NCBI GenBank assembly: GCA_937896665.1
Contig: CALBNS010000089.1
Span: forward strand, 32,947-96,946
DNA from: an uncultured Clostridia bacterium
GTDB lineage: Bacteria; Bacillota; Clostridia; Lachnospirales; Lachnospiraceae
Reading direction: 5' to 3'
DNA length: 64,000 bases
Below, piece by piece: positions 17,735 to 25,089 of the stretch (its first letter is position 1; every line of letters begins with the position of its first letter). The notes beneath the pieces are model-generated. The model was not told the origin of the DNA. It saw nothing but the letters and a program-made list of their open reading frames with translations, and made no database searches. Position numbers and translations under genes: made by a program.

Positions 17735-19036
17735 CTATTCTCCTCTTTCACTTGCTTCTTGTATTTTCGCTTTTACTAATTGCATATTTTCCATATTTCG
17801 TGCCGTAATATCCTCATACTGCTTCATATCAACGCGCTGCAGTACTTGTCTGTCCCTCCTGACATTTTCCATGTTGGATGTCATGTCGTGCGCAGCACGT
17901 TTTGCAAACACCAGACTCTCCAACAGCGAATTGCTGGCAAGCCGGTTCTTTCCGTGTACTCCGTTGCAGGCAGTTTCTCCTATGGCGTACAACTGTTCCA
18001 TAGATGTCTTGCTCTGATGATCCACCTTGATGCCGCCCATGAAATAATGCTGTGCAGGCACAACCGGTATACATTCTTTTGTTACATCATATCCCATTTC
18101 CGTGCAGTGTTCAACAATATTTGGGAAATGCTTTTTAAGTTCTGCTTCAGGAATGGTCCTTAAGTCTTCCCAGACAAACTCCGTCTGATCCTTCTCCATC
18201 TGTTTCCATATCTCTTTTGTCAACAAATCTCTCGGCAACAATTCATTTACAAATCGGTTTCCATTTTTATCACGAAGGACAGCCCCTTCTCCACGCACGG
18301 ATTCTGAAATCAGAAAACTCCTTCCCTCATCCGAATATAACGTGGTCGGATGAATCTGCACATAATCAATGTCCTTTAATTCCACCTTATGCCGGATGGC
18401 GGCCGCCAGAGCATCCCCTGTCAAATGAGAATAATTGGTGGAATGCCGATATAATCCACCGATTCCCCCAGTCGCCAATACTGTAAAATCAGCCTCCACT
18501 ACCTGCGTCTGTCCGTCATTTTCCTGAATCACGGCCCCATAACATCTATTGTCTTCCTCTACAAGATCAATCATTGTGGTATGCTCCAGCAAAGTGATAT
18601 TAGACCTCTTTTTTGCCTCTTTAAGCAAAGTACTTGTAATCTCTTTGCCGGTAATGTCTTCATGATAAATAATTCTTTTTTCAGAATGGGCACCTTCTCT
18701 GGTAAAGGCAAGCCTCCCATCTGTGTCTCTCTGAAAATCTGCCCCCCAAGCCAGCAAATCTTCTACGACTCCTTTTGAAGAACGAATCATAATCTCAACT
18801 GAAGTCCTGTCATTTTCATAATGTCCTGCTTTGAGAGTGTCTTCAAAAAAACTTTCATAATCCTCTTCTCCCTTGAGCATACACATGCCTCCCTGTGCAA
18901 GAAAAGAGTCATTACTCTCGGCATCAGATTTTGTTATCACAAGAATCTCTTTTTCCTCCGGCAGGTTCAGCGCACAGTATAAACCCGCACAACCACTTCC
19001 AACTATTAATATATCTGTTTTCATCATCATTCCCAT
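17735..19036 (-). CDS. nadB: L-aspartate oxidase (short form)
   Basis: The 433-residue FAD enzyme oxidises L-aspartate to iminoaspartate, the substrate of NadA. The dinucleotide fold is at the start (DILIVGSGCAGLYCALNL), followed by NDSFLAQGG, the HSEKRIIYH region and the substrate-site segment QIHPTTLY. GETACNGVHGKNRLASNSLLE completes the FAD site. Many NadB proteins are about 530 residues; here the C-terminal helical domain is mostly missing and the protein ends soon after the FAD domain. The sequence reads cleanly to the stop, so this looks like a natural short form. Two further ATGs lie just downstream of the chosen start. Confidence 0.93.
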   Translation of the reverse strand: MGMMMKTDILIVGSGCAGLYCALNLPEEKEILVITKSDAESNDSFLAQGGMCMLKGEEDYESFFEDTLKAGHYENDRTSVEIMIRSSKGVVEDLLAWGADFQRDTDGRLAFTREGAHSEKRIIYHEDITGKEITSTLLKEAKKRSNITLLEHTTMIDLVEEDNRCYGAVIQENDGQTQVVEADFTVLATGGIGGLYRHSTNYSHLTGDALAAAIRHKVELKDIDYVQIHPTTLYSDEGRSFLISESVRGEGAVLRDKNGNRFVNELLPRDLLTKEIWKQMEKDQTEFVWEDLRTIPEAELKKHFPNIVEHCTEMGYDVTKECIPVVPAQHYFMGGIKVDHQSKTSMEQLYAIGETACNGVHGKNRLASNSLLESLVFAKRAAHDMTSNMENVRRDRQVLQRVDMKQYEDITARNMENMQLVKAKIQEASERGE

Positions 19037-19042
19037 TCTTTC

Positions 19043-19948
19043 CTATTTCGCAAGCTCCAACATTTTTTCCAAAGGAGCTAATGCCTTCTCTCTCATTTCA
19101 TCTGAAACAGTCATCCGGTTCGTCTCATGCTGTAGTACATCCAGCACCTTTTCCAGTGTAACTGCCTTCATATCGCTGCAAATCTGCTTATGAGATAATG
19201 TATAAAAGGTTTTATCTGGATTTCGTTTCTTTAATTCGTACAGAACACCAATCTCTGTTCCAATAAGGTATTCACGACCGTTGTCCTTCTCCACAAAGCT
19301 GATAATACCCGAAGTACTCCCTATGTAGTCTGCCTCATCCAGCAGCTCCTTCGTACACTCCGGATGAACTAAGAATTTTGCCTGTGGGTACTTTGCTTTT
19401 GCCTCTAGCACACTCTCCCTCGTCATCGCGGCATGGATCGGACAATAGCCTTCATTCAAAATAATGTTTTTTCCCGGCACCTGTTCTGCCACATATCTTC
19501 CCAGATTCCCATCCGGTATGAAAAAAATGTTTTGATTCGGGAGATTTTTTACAATTTTCACTGCATTTGCAGATGTAACACAAACATCCGAATATGTTTT
19601 AATCTCCGCAGTCGAATTGATATAACAAACCACGGCTAAATCCTCGTATTTTTCTCGCATCTCTTTCACTTTGTTCAGATTTACCATATGTGCCATCGCG
19701 CAATCTGCCTGCATATCGGGCATCAGTACTTTTTTCTCAGGATTTAAAATAACTGCACTCTCTCCCATAAAGGAAACTCCGCAGAATACAATGATATCTG
19801 CATCCGTTCCTTTTGCAGCCTTACTCAAGTAGTAAGAATCCCCAATATAGTCTGCAATTGCCTGCACTTCATCCGGTACATAATAATGAGCCAGAATCAC
19901 TGCATTTTTTTCTTGTTTTATCTGTTTTATCTGTTCTTCAATAGACAT
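19043..19948 (-). CDS. nadA: Quinolinate synthase
   Basis: The enzyme condenses iminoaspartate with dihydroxyacetone phosphate using a [4Fe-4S] cluster. Motifs: AHYYVPDEVQ, the Cys in DMQADCAMA, SADVCVTSANA-type segment, FIPDGNLGRYV, and HPECTKE; these hold the cluster Cys residues. The ATG at 19948 (301 residues) is preferred because GGAGG lies 5 nt before it; an ATG four codons upstream has only AAGG. It is the first gene of nadABC-niaR-HAD, with a strong promoter at 19998-20026 overlapped by a NiaR-like box. Confidence 0.95.
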   Translation of the reverse strand: MSIEEQIKQIKQEKNAVILAHYYVPDEVQAIADYIGDSYYLSKAAKGTDADIIVFCGVSFMGESAVILNPEKKVLMPDMQADCAMAHMVNLNKVKEMREKYEDLAVVCYINSTAEIKTYSDVCVTSANAVKIVKNLPNQNIFFIPDGNLGRYVAEQVPGKNIILNEGYCPIHAAMTRESVLEAKAKYPQAKFLVHPECTKELLDEADYIGSTSGIISFVEKDNGREYLIGTEIGVLYELKKRNPDKTFYTLSHKQICSDMKAVTLEKVLDVLQHETNRMTVSDEMREKALAPLEKMLELAK

Positions 19949-19997
19949 CGTATCCTCCATTTTGCCTTTACAAATCTATTTTTACTCAACAGACCGT

Positions 19998-20026
19998 ATT
20001 ATAGCACTTAACTTTCCATATGACAA
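19998..20026 (-). promoter_or_regulatory. nadA promoter
   Basis: Minus-strand TTGTCA (20021-20026), a 17-bp spacer and TATAAT (19998-20003). The -35 lies inside a NiaR-like palindrome. Confidence 0.8.
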
Positions 20027-20054
20027 GACAGTTGTTGGATTTACTGTAAAGACA
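20021..20054 (-). promoter_or_regulatory. niaR box: Two candidate NiaR operators
   Basis: Minus-strand TGTCTTGTCA (20021-20030) and TGTCTTTACA (20045-20054) are two imperfect palindromes 24 bp apart. They resemble the TGTCTTGACA core I recall for NiaR sites. The first covers the -35 of nadA, as expected for a repressor. NiaR is encoded in the operon. Confidence 0.6.
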
Positions 20055-20069
20055 TTAACCCGTTCACAG

Positions 20070-20118
20070 GTATATGGTTTCATATACTGACTAATAGTAT
20101 ATGGTTTCATATATTGAC
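20070..20118. repeat. Tandem 22-bp repeat, each copy a TATATG-GTTT-CATATA dyad
   Basis: Copies at 20070-20091 and 20097-20118 differ at one base and start 27 bp apart. Each contains a perfect 6-bp inverted repeat with a 4-bp centre. It lies upstream of the nadA promoter; it could be an operator for an unidentified regulator. Confidence 0.55.
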
Positions 20119-20195
20119 CAGTACTTGTAGAATATAATTAGATATGCTATATTGAAGACACAAAAGAACAATCGCCAAAGTGGTTTTTCTATGCA

Positions 20196-20258
20196 CTAAT
20201 GACTGAGCAAATAAATGAAGGTCAGTAATGCGATTATGAACATGCCAAATTGCATCAT
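20196..20258 (-). pseudogene. Remnant of a small holin-like (type I toxin) peptide
   Basis: The frame encodes a 20-residue hydrophobic peptide (MMQFGMFIIALLTFIYLL and two more residues) preceded by in-frame codons for FDFKD back to a stop. Short peptides with a QFGMFIIALLTFI-like membrane segment are common as 'putative holin-like toxin' in Firmicutes and are normally about 30 residues, ending in a charged tail. Here the tail is missing and no clear start precedes the FDFKD part, so it is probably decayed. Perfect 11-bp inverted repeats (20164-20174 and 20335-20345) flank it. The rest of 20120-20430 shows no other gene. Confidence 0.5.
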
Positions 20259-20430
20259 ATCCTTGAAGTCAAAATGTTATTGTCCATTAGCACCACCTCC
20301 CATCTATGTAAAATGAGAGGTCTTCCACCCTGTACGATTGTTCTTGATGGAAGTCTATCATATCATATTCAAAGTTTCAATGGACTGCTGCATGGATGTT
20401 TACTTGACACAAACAAATTGTGGGTACGCC

Positions 20431-20459
20431 TTGCAATTTTCCCTCACCTATGTTATACT
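20431..20459 (+). promoter_or_regulatory. queT promoter with extended -10
   Basis: TTGCAA (20431-20436), a 17-bp spacer and TATACT (20454-20459), with an upstream TG. Transcription would start near 20466, giving a leader of about 114 nt before queT. Confidence 0.75.
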
Positions 20460-20472
20460 CCTAAGCGTTGTC

Positions 20473-20572
20473 AAGCCCCCAAAATAAGGTCTTATCGGGC
20501 TTTCCGCCGATTTCCGGCGTAAAATGAATCGTGTGTTCGAGACCTTCCACACGTAAAACAAAACTAAAGGAG
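20473..20572 (+). ncRNA. Structured queT leader, candidate preQ1-class riboswitch
   Basis: Three hairpins can be drawn: AAGCCC/GGGCTT (20473-20478 with 20497-20502, 18-nt loop), CGCCG/CGGCG (20505-20519) and CGTGTG/CACACG (20530-20553, 12-nt loop). Loop 1 contains AAGGTCT (20486-20492), exactly complementary to AGACCTT in loop 3 (20540-20546). CCTT of loop 3 can instead pair with AAGG of the ribosome-binding site (20567-20570). queT genes are usually preQ1-controlled, but I could not fit a known preQ1 class with confidence; class III is the first to test. Confidence 0.55.
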
Positions 20573-20579
20573 ATACAAT

Positions 20580-21071
20580 ATGAAAAACAAACACGTACTA
20601 TTTATGACACAGGCTGCAATGATTGCAGCAATCTATGTGGTGCTGACCGTGATGTTTGCACCGTTTGGATTTGGAGAAATACAAGTCCGTCTTTCAGAAG
20701 CACTTACCATTCTGCCGATATTTACTCCGGCAGCAATTCCGGGATTATTCATCGGATGTTTCTTTGGAAATGTAATTGGAGGAGCCATCCTTCCGGACAT
20801 TATCTTTGGCAGTCTTGCAACCTTGATTGGTGCCTGCGGTACTTATCTGTTACGCAAGAAAAATAAGTGTCTTGCGATATTGCCGCCGATTTGCTCTAAC
20901 ATGGTCATTGTACCACTTGTGCTGCGTTACGGTTATGGTGTACCGCTTCCATTGCCTTTCATGATGTTAACTGTAGGAATTGGCGAACTTCTTTCCTGTG
21001 GCGTGCTGGGAATAGTTTTATTCTCTGTAATGAAAAAACATGAATATCGTATTTTTAAAAATACAAATTAA
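20580..21071 (+). CDS. queT: QueT-family queuosine precursor transporter
   Basis: The 163-residue membrane protein has about five hydrophobic helices. The family signature is visible: GEIQVRLSEALTILPIFTPAAIPGLFIGC, followed by GNVIGGAILPDIIFGSLATLIGA. QueT proteins are substrate-binding (S) components of ECF-type importers for queuosine precursors (preQ1/preQ0-like); the energising module is encoded elsewhere. A good ribosome-binding site (AAAGGAG, 7 nt) precedes the ATG. It is transcribed alone on the plus strand, divergent from nad, behind a structured leader. A 13-bp hairpin terminator follows. Confidence 0.9.
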   Translation: MKNKHVLFMTQAAMIAAIYVVLTVMFAPFGFGEIQVRLSEALTILPIFTPAAIPGLFIGCFFGNVIGGAILPDIIFGSLATLIGACGTYLLRKKNKCLAILPPICSNMVIVPLVLRYGYGVPLPLPFMMLTVGIGELLSCGVLGIVLFSVMKKHEYRIFKNTN

Positions 21072-21097
21072 AAGGACATCATGCGATGTCCTTTTAA
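21068..21097. terminator. Bidirectional terminator between queT and the facing gene
   Basis: A perfect 13-bp stem (21068-21080 with 21085-21097, loop ATGC) with T-rich flanks on both strands, between two convergent genes. Confidence 0.85.
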
Positions 21098-21102
21098 AAT
21101 TT

Positions 21103-23598
21103 CTATATTGTTTTTATATATCCAATATACACATTTCCACTTCCACCTGTCATCTCTTCCATTTTCTCAAATGTGCAGCTCTTAATACTTCCACTGACAG
21201 GGTCGGCGTATGTTACAGTCTGCGCATCATAGCCAATCAAGAGAACCCCACTTGAGCTGTCAGTTAATGCAATAACCGGTGCTCCTTTTCCAACAAGATG
21301 ACACAATTCCTTGATGCTGCATCCTGTAAGATTAACACCTGTGAGTCCGGGATAATCATTGAGCAGCGCGATTACATTATTAATATCTGATGCTTCACTC
21401 AAATCCATGTCCTCTGCCCCTTCATAGTTTAGAATATGACGCAGACACGCCTGCAGCCCATTTTCCCCACTCTGCACAGTGAATCTTCCAATTTCAAAAT
21501 TACGATACCACGCATGTTTATTGCCAGATTCCCATACAAGTACCTGTTCCCAGGAAGTTACCACTCCTTCCACTTCATCCGCTGCTCTGACTGCCTCGCC
21601 TGCACTATCGTATGCCCCAAGCATTTCGCCCATTCCATACACATAATATTGTTCTTTTATCTTCTCATTTTCAAATGCAAGCTCCATCGGCTTTGCTGCA
21701 AGTACCTGCTTCGGCCTCAGGACTTTTGGTTTCTTATCCTCAATTACACTTTCGTATTCCAGGCGGTACTGCGTCTCCTTCAGCTCTGTAATATAAGTCT
21801 GAAGAGAGATATTATTGTCTGATTTGTCAGCATGGTTCGTAATATAATCTTTCGCTGTTTCCCTATACGTCCCACCTGACTTTACAACACGATTCAGCGT
21901 AATCATATTATCATCTACAGAAATGTTTTTAACATACACTCCTTCCTCTTCATAGGTCTTCAACACGTTTCCATTAAAATCACAAATCAATAATTTGTAC
22001 ATTGGTTGAATTACATTTCCTGATGCTGTTTTTCCTGCATCTTCTTCTTTGGCAAGTCCGTACACCAAGTCATTTCCGATGAAACCTAGTGGTTGGATAG
22101 CCAGACCATCTTCTGCTTTCACAGTCTGCTCTTTTCCGGCTTTTAAATCCATTACAATAATTTCCTGACCATTTCGGTACGCGAGCAAATGACCATCTGC
22201 TGCAACAACGTACTGATTATCTGAGAGTTCCTCGACAAGCACTTCCTTTCTTGCTTCCTGCACATGGATTTTACAGAGATTTCCATCTAACAGCAAATAT
22301 ACTATGTCCTGCTCTTCATTATAATATGCCAGTTTCCCCAGCTCCTCTTCCACAATTTTAAAACACTTATTGCTTGGAATAAATACTTTTTCTTCTACTG
22401 TGTGATGCGATAGATTATAATAATAAATTGCAGCTCCAACTTCGCCTTCATGCATTCCTCGGTTCATGTAGCCATACACTCCAAACGTCATGTTGCCGTT
22501 ACTATCCATAGAAAGGATATGTATCGCATGCTGATCATTGAGGTTACGCAAATCTTCTTTTCCAGAATCTTCAAAGCTGAAAACACACGCCAGGGTATCC
22601 TCTTTCTTGTCGTAACACCAAAGTTCTCTCTCCTTAACAAATGCAGCTATCGTTCCGTCATTATTAGTCATATACGGAATCCGTTCTGAAGCAACTCCCA
22701 GATTTACCCCTTTACCGGATAACACTTTCTTAGCCCCATCAAAAACCTGATCCATCGTTCTGTCATATCCTAACAGATAAATTTTATCATTCACATAGCG
22801 GACTCTGAAAAACTCTTTGACATTATATGTCTCTTCCTCATTATCATCCCCTTTGCAAGTTACCTGATATTTGAGTTGTATTGCTGTATATACCTCATTT
22901 GTCTCCTTGATACTCCAGCGTACTTTATTCTTCATCCGGGGATTTAAATCTCCCCACATCACATGCTTCAGATCCGAATGAATTGTGACATGTCCATAAG
23001 TTTTGTTATTACCCTCTTCATTCGATTCGATGAAGCTCTTTATCTCATTGGCATTTTCATTATTTATTACATTTGTGTGAAAATCTTTCACAAAATCCAG
23101 ACACTCTTTTGTGTAATACTGCTCTGGTTTTTTTACTCTTGTATAATAGTGAATTGCATCTTCATTTTCCGTCTGAAGAGTAATCTTAAGAACAGCTTCT
23201 GTACCTGCAGTTAAAGTTTCACCCGTCTCTAACTTAAGTGTCTCGCCTATCTTTTTCTCTGTCTTTTCAAAGAGCTTCTCGGTATCATCTAAACTATATA
23301 TCTCATATGTAAATGTTTTTATCTGTTGTTCATAGGATTGAATATTAACCTGAACACTTCCGTCTGAATCCAGCAAAGTTACCGCATCACGCACCATTGG
23401 AATATTCATCTCATTCTTATATCCCATCAATGTGTTAACCTCATACCCTTCCACATGAAAAGACATTGTCGGAAATGATGCCGCATCCATATCCACCGTC
23501 ATATCATCAAAATTTTTGTTGGTTAAAAAACTAAATACTATGACCGCTATAATAAATACTGCCGTCAATACCCCCGCCTTAATTATGCCTTCCTTCAT
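21103..23598 (-). CDS. Large membrane-anchored protein with a C39-like C-terminal domain
   Basis: The 831-residue protein has a single N-terminal membrane helix (about residues 8-27) and a long extracytoplasmic part. The middle region repeatedly reads as beta-strand-rich (GNMTFGVYGYM, LLAYRNGQEIIVMDL) and could be propeller-like, but no family is certain. The last 100 residues resemble the C39-like-2 fold: a helical segment, GKGAPVIALTDSSSGVLLIGYDAQTVTYADPVSGS. The His normally found before the VxIVGYD strand is not seen and the upstream region has no convincing catalytic Cys, so it may be an inactive binding version. The gene starts 3 nt after the methyltransferase gene. Function unknown. 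Confidence 0.75.
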   Translation of the reverse strand: MKEGIIKAGVLTAVFIIAVIVFSFLTNKNFDDMTVDMDAASFPTMSFHVEGYEVNTLMGYKNEMNIPMVRDAVTLLDSDGSVQVNIQSYEQQIKTFTYEIYSLDDTEKLFEKTEKKIGETLKLETGETLTAGTEAVLKITLQTENEDAIHYYTRVKKPEQYYTKECLDFVKDFHTNVINNENANEIKSFIESNEEGNNKTYGHVTIHSDLKHVMWGDLNPRMKNKVRWSIKETNEVYTAIQLKYQVTCKGDDNEEETYNVKEFFRVRYVNDKIYLLGYDRTMDQVFDGAKKVLSGKGVNLGVASERIPYMTNNDGTIAAFVKERELWCYDKKEDTLACVFSFEDSGKEDLRNLNDQHAIHILSMDSNGNMTFGVYGYMNRGMHEGEVGAAIYYYNLSHHTVEEKVFIPSNKCFKIVEEELGKLAYYNEEQDIVYLLLDGNLCKIHVQEARKEVLVEELSDNQYVVAADGHLLAYRNGQEIIVMDLKAGKEQTVKAEDGLAIQPLGFIGNDLVYGLAKEEDAGKTASGNVIQPMYKLLICDFNGNVLKTYEEEGVYVKNISVDDNMITLNRVVKSGGTYRETAKDYITNHADKSDNNISLQTYITELKETQYRLEYESVIEDKKPKVLRPKQVLAAKPMELAFENEKIKEQYYVYGMGEMLGAYDSAGEAVRAADEVEGVVTSWEQVLVWESGNKHAWYRNFEIGRFTVQSGENGLQACLRHILNYEGAEDMDLSEASDINNVIALLNDYPGLTGVNLTGCSIKELCHLVGKGAPVIALTDSSSGVLLIGYDAQTVTYADPVSGSIKSCTFEKMEEMTGGSGNVYIGYIKTI

Positions 23599-23601
23599 CT
23601 A

Positions 23602-24750
23602 TTATTCTCCTCTTTCTTCCAATAATCTCCCCAAAGTCGGATTCACATGTAAAAACTCTTCACACATTTTTACCGCCTGTCGATTGCTCTTTTTCTTTCC
23701 TGTCTTTATCGCACGGATCAAAATATTTTTCGGCGTGTGCTCCATATCAATAAATTCCAAAATCTGAGCATCATATCCCTGCCCCTCGAGATACTCTGCT
23801 CGCAACGCATCTGTAATCAAAGCTGCCATTCTTTCCTTAATCAGACCATATTTCAAAATCGGATTCAGAACGTCACTCTGTATCTGTGCATTTAATTCAT
23901 GCTGGCAGCATGGTACAGACAGAATCACTTTTGCATTCCAGCCAACTGCCTTTTCCAGTGCAAAATCTGTGGCCGTATCACAGGCATGAAGTGTGACCAC
24001 CATATCTACCTCGTCTACACCTGTATAGTCTGCAATATTCCCCTCCAGAAATTTGAGCTTCTCATAACCATACTTTTCACTCAGCTCATTGCAATGTCTG
24101 ATAACGTCGGTTTTCAAATCCAGACCGATAATTCGTACATCCAACTGTTTCAGCTCATGGAGATAATAGTATATTGCAAATGTCAGATAAGATTTTCCAC
24201 ATCCAAAATCCAGAATCGTTACTTCCCTGTCCTCGCTAAGTTGCGGCAGAATATCTTCCACAAACTCTAAAAAACGGTTAATCTGACGGAATTTATCGAA
24301 TTTAGTTCGTACAATCTTACCTTCTGCCGTCATAACACCAAGATCCTGCAGAAACGGAACCGCTATCCCCTCCTGTAATATATATTTCTTACTCCGGTTA
24401 TGGGACAAATCAACTTCCTTCACGCAACAATTCTGTCTCTTTTTCTGAACTGTCACCTTTCCTTTTTTACTTACCAGAACAGTGGCACGAAACTGCTTTG
24501 TCTCCAGCTGCATCTGCCCAAACTGTTCCATGTATTTCAATAATTTTTCCAGAGCTCGTGCCGCGTCACAATTCTCATGAAACACCTGGTTTTTGCGATA
24601 TTCCTCGCATTGAAACAGCAGCTTATCTTTCTTTAACACCGGTCTTACTTTCACTTTCTTTGCACCGTCTTTGTCTCGTGGATTGCTTATAGTTGCTGCA
24701 ATGAAATCTATATTCAAACTTTCTTCTAATATTTCATGTATCTTCTGCAT
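23602..24750 (-). CDS. Class I SAM-dependent methyltransferase
   Basis: The 382-residue protein has an N-terminal domain of about 160 residues of unknown role. The Rossmann methyltransferase fold follows: motif I TILDFGCGKSYLTF, motif II IIGLDLKTD, a segment EGNIADY, and VVTLHACDTATD-LSVPCCQHELN, where the Cys-Cys-Gln-His resembles the methyltransferase-31/GSTCD group. That group probably acts on RNA or protein, but the substrate is not established. The ATG at 24750 is chosen over one two codons upstream because AGAGG is at a normal distance. Promoter at 24783-24811. Confidence 0.85.
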   Translation of the reverse strand: MQKIHEILEESLNIDFIAATISNPRDKDGAKKVKVRPVLKKDKLLFQCEEYRKNQVFHENCDAARALEKLLKYMEQFGQMQLETKQFRATVLVSKKGKVTVQKKRQNCCVKEVDLSHNRSKKYILQEGIAVPFLQDLGVMTAEGKIVRTKFDKFRQINRFLEFVEDILPQLSEDREVTILDFGCGKSYLTFAIYYYLHELKQLDVRIIGLDLKTDVIRHCNELSEKYGYEKLKFLEGNIADYTGVDEVDMVVTLHACDTATDFALEKAVGWNAKVILSVPCCQHELNAQIQSDVLNPILKYGLIKERMAALITDALRAEYLEGQGYDAQILEFIDMEHTPKNILIRAIKTGKKKSNRQAVKMCEEFLHVNPTLGRLLEERGE

Positions 24751-24782
24751 TATCATACCTCTTTTGACATTTTCTGAACTTC

Positions 24783-24811
24783 ATTGTAATGCCTATTACC
24801 TGCAAACGCAA
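24783..24811 (-). promoter_or_regulatory. Promoter of the methyltransferase-membrane protein pair
   Basis: Minus-strand TTGCGT (24806-24811), a 17-bp spacer and TACAAT (24783-24788), about 33 bp before the start codon. Confidence 0.6.
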
Positions 24812-24837
24812 GAGAAATAGATTACACAACACACATT

Positions 24838-25010
24838 CTGCGTACAAAAAAGAAGCCGCTGTACATCGGTGTGCAGTCACCGGACATACAACAGCTTCTT
24901 TTCAGTTATCTAAAGGAATGAGAGTAAAGTGTTACCCCTCGGAGCATCCCGAGGGGCTTTACTTTATGAGGGGGAGATAGTTGTGTGTTAATCAACTATC
25001 TGATACTAAG
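24838..25010 (-). ncRNA. Candidate small RNA or long structured 3' end of gltA
   Basis: Reading the minus strand after gltA, three hairpins follow each other. GATAGTTG/CAACTATC lies within 24973-24999. A nested stem combines AGTAAAG/CTTTACT with a CCCCTCGG/CCGAGGGG core (about 24923-24965). The last has an AAGAAGCTGT arm, an inner CGGTG/CACCG stem and ends in a T-run, TTCTTTTTT (about 24846-24900). The last is a good intrinsic terminator. The two hairpins before it are more than a terminator needs. A TATACT is at about 25011-25016 but no clear -35, so an independent promoter is unproven. No protein gene is seen in 24757-25089. Confidence 0.4.
24846..24900 (-). terminator. Intrinsic terminator downstream of gltA
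   Basis: A long bulged hairpin whose outer arms are AAGAA/TTCTT and GCTGT/ACAGC, with an inner CGGTG/CACCG stem, ending in TTCTTTTTTG on the minus strand. Confidence 0.7.
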
Positions 25011-25089
25011 TATAAAAGAAAAATGTGTCTAAAGTATGATTAGATTCTAAAAAGAAACGAAAATTTATTAACTGTCTCTTAACTTATTC

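Noticed and set aside
20250..20522. 90-codon plus-strand frame before queT
   Set aside because: It runs through the queT promoter and the structured leader and has no ribosome-binding site or recognisable domain.
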